A stretch of 55,749 bases of DNA from Cupriavidus sp. 2SB. Lineage in GTDB: Bacteria; Pseudomonadota; Gammaproteobacteria; Burkholderiales; Burkholderiaceae. The first letter of the stretch is position 1. The number at the start of each line of letters is the position of its first letter. A program made the position numbers and the translations under genes. This document shows positions 35,613 to 43,867 of the stretch, piece after piece. The notes under the pieces were generated by a model. It worked only from the letters and a program-made list of their open reading frames with translations. It had not been told where the DNA came from and did no database searches. The DNA lies in NCBI RefSeq assembly GCF_005503625.1, contig NZ_SCMX01000046.1:1-55749 (forward strand), given 5' to 3'.

Positions 35613-35850
35613 CGTTGTCTCCTGCACATCCTTGCTTCACCACGCGGTACTTGCCGCATGGCCCGGAGACAAGGTACTGCGCCCCCCTTACCCTGTTCTT
35701 ACACGGCTCGTGCATCGATTCGGGGTAAACGCCAATCTGCGTGGAGAACGGAGGCGCGCAGCGCATGGGACCCACTCGGTGGCGCCAATGTATGAAGCAC
35801 GGTGACAGGACGAGGCCCGTCACATGGCCGCTTGGATACGACCCTTTCAA

Positions 35851-35864
35851 TTGATCGCTATCAA
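35851..35864. promoter_or_regulatory. Perfect FNR/Anr-type box TTGAT-CGCT-ATCAA
   Basis: The 14-bp site exactly matches the TTGAT-N4-ATCAA consensus for FNR-family oxygen sensors. It lies 101 bp before the small gene at 35965 and 239 bp from the yjcH start. The 352-bp gap 35613-35964 otherwise has no gene I can support. Which flanking gene it serves is open; spacing to the small gene would suit activation. Confidence 0.65.
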
Positions 35865-35964
35865 ACAGCTACAGGTTTTGGCGCACTAACGATTCCACAG
35901 TGGCTATCTTCACAAGGCAAAAGACGAGACACACAGAGTTGCTGCTGCCAAGGGGAGAGTTGCC

Positions 35965-36189
35965 ATGTTGAGTGCCCACGAAATCGCCGCGTTGATGGTG
36001 CTGGGATCGCTGGGTTCGTGCCGCGATATCGACCCGCGCGACCTGGCCGCGCTTGCCACCCGCCGCCTGATCGACATGACCCACGCACCGGCCGCGTCGC
36101 CTGCGGTGCAACTGACCCCGGCCGGCTATCACGTGCTGGGCGCCGTGCACCGTGCCTCCCCGGCGCGGTTGTCGCAGCGGAACGCGTAG
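35965..36189 (+). CDS. Small conserved-looking protein, possible winged-helix fold
   Basis: 74 aa, ATG preceded by AAGGGGAGAGTTGCC, a strong SD. The sequence (LMVLGSLGSCRDIDPRDLAAL, then RRLIDMTHAPAASPAVQLTP and AGYHVLGAV) reads like a helix-turn-helix plus wing of a MarR-like minimal domain. It has no effector part. No characterised family recognised. A perfect FNR-type box lies upstream. Confidence 0.55.
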   Translation: MLSAHEIAALMVLGSLGSCRDIDPRDLAALATRRLIDMTHAPAASPAVQLTPAGYHVLGAVHRASPARLSQRNA

Positions 36190-36387
36190 CCATTGCGGCG
36201 CCAGAAAACCCGGAGCATCCAACACCGGGGTCATTTTCTCCCCTATGTGCGTCATGCGTGGCCCCAAGGCGGGGAGGAAGGCTGGAGACGTCGCATGCCG
36301 CCACCCCGCGCCGCGCCCTTTCGCTCACATTTGCAGAATTTGCAGAATTGCCATTTGCGCGGTTGCAGCGGCATCGCACAATCTTTA

Positions 36388-36406
36388 GAATGCAAATCGT
36401 TCTCAA
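36388..36406. promoter_or_regulatory. Fur box upstream of the FecI-like sigma gene
   Basis: GAATGCAAATCGTTCTCAA resembles the 19-bp Fur consensus (AAATnnnnATTnTCA-like half-sites). It lies 40 bp before the ECF sigma start, so iron should repress the gene. A 9-bp tandem duplication, ATTTGCAGA twice (36329-36346), lies just upstream. Confidence 0.65.
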
Positions 36407-36445
36407 TAACGCAGGGCGCCGTGGCGCCGCGACGGGATCGACGCC

Positions 36446-36961
36446 ATGGCTGGGACAGAGGCTGCTTCAAGCGGCAGGCATGCAATCGCGAGCATTTACC
36501 GCAGTCACCATGGTTGGCTGCTCAATCTGCTATCGCGCAAGCTGGGCAACATGGAGTGCGCTGCCGATCTGGCGCACGATACGTTTGCACGCCTGATCCA
36601 TGCGGGCGATGCGGCTTCGCTGCGGGAGCCGCGCGCCTATCTCACGACCGTTTCCACGAACCTGACCGCAGACTATTTTCGGCGGCAGGCGCTGGAGCGT
36701 GCCTATCTGGAAGCGCTCGCCTGCCTGCCCGAGCCCACCGTCCCGTCGCCTGAGGATCGGGCGCTGATTCTCGAATCCCTGACCGCCATCAGTTGCGCGC
36801 TGGATCGCCTGCCCGCGCGGGTGCGCGATATTTTTCTGCTGTCGCAGGTCGATGGTCTGCCCTATCGGGACATTGCCGACGAGATGGGCATCACCGTCAA
36901 TATGGTGCAGAAGGCGATGGCGAAAGCCTACGTGCAATGCTGTCGCGTGCTGCAACGATGA
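36446..36961 (+). CDS. FecI-type ECF sigma factor
   Basis: 171 aa. Region 2: IASIYRSHHGWLLNLLSRKL, CAADLAHDTFARLI and PRAYLTTVSTNLTADYFRRQ. Region 4 helix-turn-helix: GLPYRDIADEMGITVNMVQK. This is the iron-starvation sigma subgroup that directs RNA polymerase to receptor genes after a surface signal. Its stop overlaps the start of fecR (ATGA), and the TonB-dependent receptor follows, giving a complete sigma/anti-sigma/receptor unit. A Fur box precedes it. Confidence 0.93.
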   Translation: MAGTEAASSGRHAIASIYRSHHGWLLNLLSRKLGNMECAADLAHDTFARLIHAGDAASLREPRAYLTTVSTNLTADYFRRQALERAYLEALACLPEPTVPSPEDRALILESLTAISCALDRLPARVRDIFLLSQVDGLPYRDIADEMGITVNMVQKAMAKAYVQCCRVLQR

Positions 36962-37935
36962 TGGCACCACCCAGCGACGAAGTTCTGGAAGAAGCCGCGA
37001 TGTGGCTGGTCACCTTTGAATCGGGTGAAGCCACCGCGGCCGACCAGGCGGCCTGTGCGCGCTGGCGTGTCGATGATCCCAGCCACGAAATGGCGTGGCA
37101 GATGATGACCGACACCATCGGTCAGCTTCGCCAGGGGCTGGTCGGTGTGCCGTCCGCCGTCGTGCGGCGGACCTTGCAGGCGGATACCCGCGTTCCCTCG
37201 CGCCGCCGCGCCCTCAAGGCGCTGGCGGGCATCGGTGCGCTTTCGCTCGCCGGGACCAGCGGATGGATGCTGACCCGGACCGCCGCCTATGACCGCATGG
37301 CTGCGGATCATTCCACAGGGCCAGGAGAAAGACGGACGCTGCGGCTATCCGATGGCACCGTCGTCACGCTCAACACTGCGTCCGCCATCGATGTGGCATA
37401 TGGCGCGCAGCATCGCCGGATTCGGCTCCGGGCAGGCGAGATCGAGGTGCATACCGCGCCAGACGCCCAGGGGCGCCCGCTGGTGGTTGCCACGCGATTC
37501 GGCACGATCACGCCGCTCGGCACGCGCTTCGTGGTGCGCGATGTGGCGACGGGCGATGCCTCGATCACGGTGGGTGTCACGGCCGGGGCCGTGCGTGTGA
37601 TGTCGGAAGGCGGCGCGTCGTCGCGCATCGATGCGGGTCAGCAAATCAGCTTTGGTTCCCTCGCGGTGGGTGATCCCGCACCGATGGACCCCGCCATCCG
37701 GTCGTGGATCGACGGGATGCTGGTGGCGCGCCGCATGCCGCTGCCGGCTTTCGTGGCGGAACTTGCCCGCTATCGTCCCGGCCTGTTACGTTGCGATCCG
37801 GCGCTGGCCTCGCTCAGTGTCTCCGGCGCATTTCCCCTCGATGACACCGACGCGGCACTGGCGTTACTGGAGAACGCCCTGCCCGTGCGCACACGCTCGG
37901 TCACGCCGTACTGGGTAACAGTCGTCCCCCGCTAG
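36958..37935 (+). CDS. FecR-type anti-sigma / signal-relay protein
   Basis: 325 aa from the ATG at 36958, coupled to fecI. The N-terminal ~75 residues are the cytoplasmic DUF4880 sigma-binding part (EEAAMWLVTFESGEATAADQ, CARWRVDDPSHEMAWQMM). One transmembrane helix lies at residues ~83-105 (ALKALAGIGALSLAGTSGWM). The periplasmic FecR domain follows (RTLRLSDGTVVTLNTASAID, RIRLRAGEIEVHTAPDAQGR). It should transmit the loaded-receptor signal to the sigma factor. The receptor gene follows 63 bp later. Confidence 0.93.
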   Translation: MMAPPSDEVLEEAAMWLVTFESGEATAADQAACARWRVDDPSHEMAWQMMTDTIGQLRQGLVGVPSAVVRRTLQADTRVPSRRRALKALAGIGALSLAGTSGWMLTRTAAYDRMAADHSTGPGERRTLRLSDGTVVTLNTASAIDVAYGAQHRRIRLRAGEIEVHTAPDAQGRPLVVATRFGTITPLGTRFVVRDVATGDASITVGVTAGAVRVMSEGGASSRIDAGQQISFGSLAVGDPAPMDPAIRSWIDGMLVARRMPLPAFVAELARYRPGLLRCDPALASLSVSGAFPLDDTDAALALLENALPVRTRSVTPYWVTVVPR

Positions 37936-37998
37936 CCCTGTGCCATCACGGCCCGCCGCACCCCGAATCATCCGAAGTCCTACGCCGCCTCAGTCATC

Positions 37999-40413
37999 GT
38001 GCCTCGTCGATCCGGTCGTCCCAGTTTCGTGAGCGCGCATCTCGCCGACGTGCTTCGCGCCAGCGTCATGGCCGCGTCCGTCGCGGCTGCGCTGACGATG
38101 GCGGGCAACGCCTGGGCGCAGACCGCTGCCGGCGCACGCTCGTTCTCGATCGGGCCCGGTCCGCTGGACGTGACCCTCGCCCGTTTCGGCAATGAAGCGG
38201 GGGTGCCGATCGCCGTCGATCCCGCGCTGACCGTGGGACTCGACAGTCCCGGCTTGCAGGGCACCTATACCGTCGAGGAAGCGCTGCGTGTGCTGCTCGC
38301 CGGCCAGCCGGTGGAGGCGGTGTCGAACCCCGGCGGGAGCTACTGGCTGCGCCCACGCACATTGCCCGCGCCCGCTACCGCCGAGACATCGGTGCCGATC
38401 CCGACCCTGACGCCGGTCATCGTCACGGGGGCGGCCGACGACATCGACCACTATCGCGCGCCGGCCGCGAGCCTGGGCGTGCTGGGAGACCGGCCCATCA
38501 TCGAAGCGCCCTACAGCATCGAGGTGGTGACACGAGACCTGATGGATAACCAGCAGGCCGACTCGCTCGTGGACGCACTGAAGAACGATGCCTCGGTCAC
38601 GCCGATCAGCAACAACATTGGCGGGCTCTCCTCGCAGATCGCGGTGCGCGGTGTGGGACTCGATCTCCTGAGCGGGCGCAAGGTTGACGGCCTCAATATC
38701 TTTAGCTGGAGCAGCGATCTGCCGCTTGAACACTTCGAGCAGATTCAGTTGCTCAAGGGCGCCAGTGGCTTCCTGTACGGCTTTGCGCAGCCGGGCGGGA
38801 TCGTGAACTTCATCAGCAAGCGGCCGACCGATACCCCGCTTCGCAACGTGTTGACGTCCGTGACGGATAGCGGCACGTTCCTGCTCGGCGGCGATCTGGG
38901 CGGACGTTTCGGATCGGAAGACCGATTCGGCTATCGCGTCAATGTGGTGGGCGAGACCGGCGACAGCTACGTCAAGGACGGGGGGCGAGTCCAGCGCGGT
39001 TCCGCGTCGCTGGCGCTCGACTGGCGCATCCTGCCGAAGCTGGTCTGGCGCGCCGATGTGCTGGCCGTCGATCGCCAGGTCACCGCCTCGTCGACCTGGG
39101 GTATTTTTCCGAATGCCACGGGCAGCGACACGGATTTCGTCGTGGCGCAACCGCCGGCCGCCATCCCCGGCAGCAAGCGGATCTTCTCGCCATTCACGCG
39201 TTACGAAACGCGCTCGTGGGTGTACGGCACCGGCGTCGAATGGACCTTTGCCGACGACTGGCGTGCCAGCCTGCTCTATCGTGGTTCGGTCATGACCCGT
39301 GGCTATCTCAATGGCTCGATCTTCGCCAACGCGGCGGGCGACTACACGGAAGTCCAGTACGCCGGCACGGACCGCTTCGACACCGATGACGTCCGCGCAC
39401 TGGTGACGGGCAAGGTGCGCACCGGGCCGGTCTCCCATGACCTGACTTTCGGACTCTCCTACGGGCGCATTCGCACCTTCTATTCGAGCGGCTCCACCTC
39501 GGCGGTGCTCGGCACGGGCAATCTGTCTCGCCCCGGCAATTTCCCGAATCCCGGCCTCACGGTCCCGCCTGCCGATGCGCTGGGCAGCGACACGATCCAG
39601 CGCGCGGCGTTCATCTCGGACACCGCCCATTTTGGCGATCACGTCGATGTCATCCTCGGCCTGCGGCACAACGGCCTCAAGGATACGGTCAACGGCTACG
39701 ACAAGGGCGCCTATACGCCAACCGCCGCCGTCGTGCTGAAGCCGTCGCCGTGGCTCTCGGTCTACACCAGTTACGTCGAGGCCCTGGAGCAAGGCGCAAC
39801 GGCGCCTCTGAGCGCGGCCAACGCGCAGGAGGTGTTCGCGCCGCTCAAGACAAAACAGCTCGAGGCTGGCATCAAGGCCGAACGCGCCCGGTGGTCTGCC
39901 AGCGCCGCCGTATTCCGGATTCGGCGTGGCCTGACCTATACCGATGCCAACAATGTCTTCACCCAGAACGGGGAATCCCGCTACAACGGGCTGGAACTGC
40001 TGGCGAAGGCCCGCCTGACGTCGCGCTGGCAGGTGATCGGCAGTGTGATGTTCCTCGACGCCCGCAATGAGACCGCCACGGCGGGGCTGGCAGGCAAGTT
40101 TGTCGATGGCACGCCGCGGCAGCAGGCCAAGCTCTATTCGGAGTACCGGCTGGCCGATACCGGCTTCACGCTCACGGCCGGTGTCCAGTACTACGGGTCG
40201 CGGCCGATCGATGCGGCCAATACCGCGACCGTGGCGGGGTTCACGCTATTCGACGCGGGTCTACGATACGAGACGCGTCTCGGCAGTACGCGCGCCATCG
40301 TCCGCTTCAACGTCGACAACATTGCCAACCGGGCTTATTGGCTGGCCAGCGCGTCCTACCTCACGCAGGGCGCACCCCGCACATTCAAGCTCGGCGCGCA
40401 GTTCGAGTTCTGA
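37999..40413 (+). CDS. TonB-dependent siderophore receptor with STN signalling domain
   Basis: 804 aa from a GTG at 37999. Signal peptide with cleavage after NAWA (residue ~40). The STN domain at ~47-118 (FSIGPGPLDVTLARFGNEAG, GTYTVEEALRVLLAGQPVEA) contacts FecR. The TonB box region is TLTPVIVTGA (~136-145). The plug domain is ~160-290 and has FEQIQLLKGASGFLYGFAQP and GGIVNFISKRP. The rest is a 22-strand barrel ending FKLGAQFEF with the C-terminal Phe needed for assembly. It would import the ferric siderophore and start the sigma cascade. Being in the siderophore locus, the product of this NRPS is its likely ligand. Confidence 0.94.
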   Translation: MPRRSGRPSFVSAHLADVLRASVMAASVAAALTMAGNAWAQTAAGARSFSIGPGPLDVTLARFGNEAGVPIAVDPALTVGLDSPGLQGTYTVEEALRVLLAGQPVEAVSNPGGSYWLRPRTLPAPATAETSVPIPTLTPVIVTGAADDIDHYRAPAASLGVLGDRPIIEAPYSIEVVTRDLMDNQQADSLVDALKNDASVTPISNNIGGLSSQIAVRGVGLDLLSGRKVDGLNIFSWSSDLPLEHFEQIQLLKGASGFLYGFAQPGGIVNFISKRPTDTPLRNVLTSVTDSGTFLLGGDLGGRFGSEDRFGYRVNVVGETGDSYVKDGGRVQRGSASLALDWRILPKLVWRADVLAVDRQVTASSTWGIFPNATGSDTDFVVAQPPAAIPGSKRIFSPFTRYETRSWVYGTGVEWTFADDWRASLLYRGSVMTRGYLNGSIFANAAGDYTEVQYAGTDRFDTDDVRALVTGKVRTGPVSHDLTFGLSYGRIRTFYSSGSTSAVLGTGNLSRPGNFPNPGLTVPPADALGSDTIQRAAFISDTAHFGDHVDVILGLRHNGLKDTVNGYDKGAYTPTAAVVLKPSPWLSVYTSYVEALEQGATAPLSAANAQEVFAPLKTKQLEAGIKAERARWSASAAVFRIRRGLTYTDANNVFTQNGESRYNGLELLAKARLTSRWQVIGSVMFLDARNETATAGLAGKFVDGTPRQQAKLYSEYRLADTGFTLTAGVQYYGSRPIDAANTATVAGFTLFDAGLRYETRLGSTRAIVRFNVDNIANRAYWLASASYLTQGAPRTFKLGAQFEF

Positions 40414-40552
40414 CCGCACATCCTCGATGGCGAGATTCCGCAAAAAAGTTGGCGGATTCCGAAAGCTCGTCCGTCATACCTTGAGAAGCATCCAAAAAAG
40501 CAAAGCCATCCCGGATGGCAAGTTTTAAATGTATGTCCTTCGCGACATATTA

Positions 40553-40571
40553 GGAATGATTTGCATTTGTA
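40553..40571. promoter_or_regulatory. Fur box upstream of the PvdS-like sigma gene
   Basis: GGAATGATTTGCATTTGTA matches the usual Fur half-sites (AATGATTTGCATT is a common proteobacterial form). It lies 28 bp before the start codon at 40599. Iron-replete Fur should shut the gene off. Confidence 0.7.
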
Positions 40572-40598
40572 TTGGCATTTGCAACCAGGGAGACCAGC

Positions 40599-41123
40599 AT
40601 GATGACGAGCGCCCCCGTAGCGACGCTTGCCGAGGTATTCATGGACAATCGCGCCCAACTGCGGCGGATTGCCCATGGCATTGTCAGGAGTCCCGAGACC
40701 GCTGAAGACATCCTCCAGGACGCCTGGATCCGCTTGTCGGATGGCGACCGGCTGGGCGAAGTCCAGCGTCCCTTCTGCTATTGCTGCCAGGTGGTACGGA
40801 ACCTGGCGCTGGACCATTGCCGCCGGCAGAGCCTGGAATCGTCCTATCGCTGCTATGACATAGAGGTCGAGACACTGGAGTTGCCGTGCGCCACCTCGCC
40901 GCACAAGTCCTTCCAGGACTACGAGGTGCTCTGCGCGATCGATCGCGAACTGTCGAAGCTTCCCGCCCGCACGCGGCTAGCCCACGAGCTGTACCGCATC
41001 CAGGGCCTGACGCAGCGGCAGATTGCCGAACACCTGGGCTGTGCGCTCGGCCTCGTCAATGCGCTGCTGGCCGACGCGGCGCGGGCCATCGAGTCCTGCC
41101 GCACGCTGATGTACGCGGACTAA
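40599..41123 (+). CDS. PvdS/OrbS-like iron-starvation ECF sigma factor
   Basis: 174 aa from the ATG at 40599 (SD AGGGAGACC). Region 2: RAQLRRIAHGIVRSPETAED with ILQDAWIRLSDGD. An unusual cysteine cluster CYCCQVVRNLALDHCRR follows, as in PvdS-type siderophore-synthesis sigma factors. Region 4: GLTQRQIAEHLGCALGLVNA. It probably drives the biosynthesis and export genes downstream. It has no full-length anti-sigma gene beside it, but a stand-alone DUF4880 protein follows. Confidence 0.9.
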   Translation: MMTSAPVATLAEVFMDNRAQLRRIAHGIVRSPETAEDILQDAWIRLSDGDRLGEVQRPFCYCCQVVRNLALDHCRRQSLESSYRCYDIEVETLELPCATSPHKSFQDYEVLCAIDRELSKLPARTRLAHELYRIQGLTQRQIAEHLGCALGLVNALLADAARAIESCRTLMYAD

Positions 41124-41252
41124 CTCCGTGACGCGCTGCCCAGCTTCGTAAACGGCTGAAATGTTCCCGTGACAGGGCGTGGGCGACAACGCGTGCTTGA
41201 CGTGTCAAAATTCCGCCACTTTGCTTCGTTTCGCTGGATCGGATTGGCACGC

Positions 41253-41510
41253 ATGACACAACACAACGAGGATGCCGCCTGGGCAACGGCCTGGGCATGG
41301 GTGCAACGTGAGCATGATCGTGAGCGATTCAGCGACGATGCACGGGCCCGGATGATGGAATGGCTCGCGGCCGATCCCGCGCACCGGCGCGCCTATGACA
41401 AGGCCGCGCGGCTGTGGTTGCTGGCAGGGCTGGTGCCGCCGGTGAACGATCTCGACGGCGCACCCGAACCCTCGCCACCCGCCCCCTGGCCACGCGACGC
41501 CACGGAATAG
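41253..41510 (+). CDS. Stand-alone FecR N-terminal (DUF4880) domain protein
   Basis: 85 aa from the ATG at 41253. AWATAWAWVQREHDRERFSD and RARMMEWLAADPAHRRAYDK match the cytoplasmic sigma-binding part of FecR proteins, including the WLAxxPxHRxAY core. There is no transmembrane helix and no periplasmic FecR domain; the protein ends in a proline-rich tail (PPVNDLDGAPEPSPPAPWP). It follows the PvdS-like sigma gene by 129 bp on the same strand and could bind that sigma factor in the cytoplasm. A bidirectional terminator follows immediately, so the gene does not look recently truncated. Confidence 0.8.
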   Translation: MTQHNEDAAWATAWAWVQREHDRERFSDDARARMMEWLAADPAHRRAYDKAARLWLLAGLVPPVNDLDGAPEPSPPAPWPRDATE

Positions 41511-41511
41511 A

Positions 41512-41540
41512 AAATGCCACCTGGACGGTGGCATTTCTTT
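41512..41540. terminator. Bidirectional intrinsic terminator
   Basis: AAATGCCACC / GGTGGCATTT with loop TGGAC (41512-41536). It is followed by CTTTA on the plus strand and by a T-rich TTTTCTATT on the minus strand. It separates the DUF4880 gene from the convergent hydroxylase gene. Confidence 0.85.
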
Positions 41541-41564
41541 ATGCAGCAAGGCTTCGTTTCCGCA

Positions 41565-42869
41565 TTACGCCATGATCGTCGCCGCGCGTCGCTCGCCATC
41601 GAAGGAGCGCCCTGACTGCCGCCCCGCTGCCTCCAGCGCCGTCGTGATTTCCCCCGTGCGGATCGCAGTCACCGACAGCAAGGTATCGCTGATGCCATGG
41701 CTGGTCTCGCACGCACCCTGCAGGAAGATCCCCGGCCGGAAGCCCGGTGTGGCGAGCACCCGGTAGTCACGGTCTACCGCGCATTCGCCCACCCATGGTT
41801 CGAGCTGCGCGAGGATCGAGCGATGCTGTTCGCGTGCATAGCCCGTGGCCAGCACCACGAGGTCATAGGGGTTCTGGCTCGCGCGGCCAGCATTGAGGTC
41901 GCGCAGATCGAGCCGGACGCTGTCGGTGTCGGCCTGCGCACCGCAGACTTCGTGGCGGCGCAGCAGACGGTGGCGTTGATCGCCGCGCACCCGTTGCTCG
42001 TAGAACACCTTGAAGATGCTCTCGATCAGTTCCAGGTCCGGACAGGCGTAGTTGGTATGCCAGAACTCGCGCAGCATGGCCTCGCGCTCGTCTTCGGGAC
42101 GGTGGAACACGTGATCGACATAGTCTGCATTGAAGATCTCGTTCACGAATGGACTGTTGTCGGACGGCCGGATGGCATGTGCGCGCACCACGAGGTCGAT
42201 CTGTGCTTCGGGGTAGCGGCCATGCAGATCCATGAACAACTCCGCGGCGCTCTGCCCTGCCCCGATCACGGCGATGCGCCGGGGCGCAGCGTGCTGCGCG
42301 ATACGGCGCAGGTACTGGCTCGAATGGAGCACCCGAGCGTCGTCGCGCAACGCGCGGAAACTGTCTGGAATATTGGGGCTGCCGCCCACCCCCACCACCA
42401 GATTCCGGCCCAGGCGTTCGCGCGTTTCGCCGTCCGCGGTCCGGGATCGCACACGTAGCAGCGCCACTTCGCCGTCCCGGTGCTCGGGCGTCACCTCCAC
42501 CACCTCCTCGCCATAGGCACATTGGCCCTGGAAATGGCTGGCTGCCCAGGACAGGTAGTCATTGAACTCGTGACGGCTCGGGAAAAACGTCTTGAGGTTG
42601 ATGAAATCCTGCAGACGCCCCTTCTGATGCAGATAGCCGATGAACGTGAAGCGACTCGCGGGATTGCGCAGGGTGGCCAGATCCTTGAGGAAGGAAATCT
42701 GCATGTGCGAGTTGTCGAGCAGCATGTCCGGGTGCCACGCAAACGCCGGCTGCTTCTCGATGAAGAACGCATCGGGGCGCTGCTGCCCCGCACACTGCTC
42801 TTCCAGTGCGATGGCCAGCGCCACATTGGACGGCCCGAAGCCGACGCCAATCAGGTCATGAACTTGCAT
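41565..42869 (-). CDS. L-ornithine N5- (or L-lysine N6-) monooxygenase
   Basis: 434 aa flavin monooxygenase of the PvdA/SidA/IucD group that makes the N-hydroxy amino acid for a hydroxamate siderophore. FAD site at the N-terminus: DLIGVGFGPSNVALAIALEE. Substrate-side blocks: HPDMLLDNSHMQISFLKDLA and the family marker FLKDLATLRNPASRF. NADPH site: RIAVIGAGQSAAELFMDLHG. C-terminal VVLATGY motif. The sequence reads closer to ornithine than lysine hydroxylases, but this is not certain. Its start overlaps the end of the acyltransferase gene by 14 bp, so the two are coupled. Confidence 0.93.
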   Translation of the reverse strand: MQVHDLIGVGFGPSNVALAIALEEQCAGQQRPDAFFIEKQPAFAWHPDMLLDNSHMQISFLKDLATLRNPASRFTFIGYLHQKGRLQDFINLKTFFPSRHEFNDYLSWAASHFQGQCAYGEEVVEVTPEHRDGEVALLRVRSRTADGETRERLGRNLVVGVGGSPNIPDSFRALRDDARVLHSSQYLRRIAQHAAPRRIAVIGAGQSAAELFMDLHGRYPEAQIDLVVRAHAIRPSDNSPFVNEIFNADYVDHVFHRPEDEREAMLREFWHTNYACPDLELIESIFKVFYEQRVRGDQRHRLLRRHEVCGAQADTDSVRLDLRDLNAGRASQNPYDLVVLATGYAREQHRSILAQLEPWVGECAVDRDYRVLATPGFRPGIFLQGACETSHGISDTLLSVTAIRTGEITTALEAAGRQSGRSFDGERRAATIMA

Positions 42870-43695
42870 GGGAAGCCTTGGGCGATAGTGTTGTCGGATG
42901 GCCGACGTTATCGGCCGTGTCGTCTGACTGCGGCATCCAGAGCGCCTCGCCGAAAAAGCGCTCGCGTGGCAGCACGCCCAGCACAGCGCGTTTGTGCGGG
43001 AAATCGAACTCGCAGACCAGGTCGTAGCCGCAGCGCGACAGGCTCTTGCGCATTTTCGCGTTGTCCGCGCGCGGCTCGATGACCAGCCGCTGGGTGCGGC
43101 AATCGTCGAGAAACAGATAGTGCGAAATCGAAGGCATCCATGCCGTCAGCCACGATTTGCCGCGAAAATCCGGCTCGCCCACCAGCACATGCCAGCCCCG
43201 GTCGTAGTCGGTGGCGTCGCAGAATGGCGCGATGCGGTCCTCGCGTGCCCAGTAGACCTCGAAGTATCCGAACGGCTCGCCATCGAAGCATCCGATCAAC
43301 TGTGTGACATGTGGATCGGCATGCACGCGCTGCAGGTAGGCGCGCTGATGGTCGATGTCGCCTTCTTCCTGCCAGAAATGCGCCACGTCGGGATCGTTCA
43401 TCCAGCGGTGCATGCGCGTCACGTCCTCGTCGATATCGAGCGCGCGGAACGTCAGTGTCTGGTCGAGCCAGGGGATATGGCGGGTGTAGACCACCCCGTC
43501 AGGCTTGGACGGCCGCAGCGGGTGGCGCGTGCCGGCGGTGGTGACGGGATATTGCGGAAATGGCTCGCACGGGGCATTCAGCCAGGGGCGAGCCCGCTGC
43601 CACTGCATGGCCGGATGTCCGGCAAGGGAGGAAGTGGTGTCGTTGTCTGGCACGGGCGTCGGACGTGATCGATAGGTAGCGCGGTCCGGCGCCAT
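42856..43695 (-). CDS. IucB-type siderophore N-acyltransferase (GNAT fold)
   Basis: 279 aa from the ATG at 43695, or 250 aa from the ATG at 43608; the conserved part starts near IPWLDQTLTFRALD. The IucB/RhbD/MbtK pattern is clear: LHRWMNDPDVAHFW-like text (MHRWMNDPDVAHFWQEEGD), FGYFEVYWAREDRIAPFCDA, the catalytic-histidine region DYDRGWHVLVGEPDFRGKSW, and RLVIEPRADNAKMRKSLSRC. It transfers an acyl group (acetyl in the best-known members) to the hydroxylated side-chain nitrogen. It precedes and overlaps the hydroxylase gene. The divergent gap to the export operon is about 172 bp. Confidence 0.9.
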   Translation of the reverse strand: MAPDRATYRSRPTPVPDNDTTSSLAGHPAMQWQRARPWLNAPCEPFPQYPVTTAGTRHPLRPSKPDGVVYTRHIPWLDQTLTFRALDIDEDVTRMHRWMNDPDVAHFWQEEGDIDHQRAYLQRVHADPHVTQLIGCFDGEPFGYFEVYWAREDRIAPFCDATDYDRGWHVLVGEPDFRGKSWLTAWMPSISHYLFLDDCRTQRLVIEPRADNAKMRKSLSRCGYDLVCEFDFPHKRAVLGVLPRERFFGEALWMPQSDDTADNVGHPTTLSPKASHASS

Positions 43696-43867
43696 GGCAG
43701 CCGTCCGCGTGCATACCCCACAAGACGGCCCGCATGAAAAAATGTTCAGGCAACGTGACGCCGCATGGCACGGCCTGAACATTCCAGTTGGCCTCTCGTC
43801 TACACAGTATCCGGCGCCCATCGCCGCCCATTGCCGCCCAGCGCCGCCGCCGCGGCCATGCCTCGCC

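Noticed and set aside
40525..40560. PvdS-type promoter (TAAAT ... CGAC) upstream of the second sigma gene
   Set aside because: The spacing between the two elements is about 12 bp rather than the 16-17 bp expected.
43696..43867. Fur box in the gap between the acyltransferase and the export operon
   Set aside because: An AT-rich patch (CATGAAAAAATGTTC) is present but does not align well with Fur half-sites.
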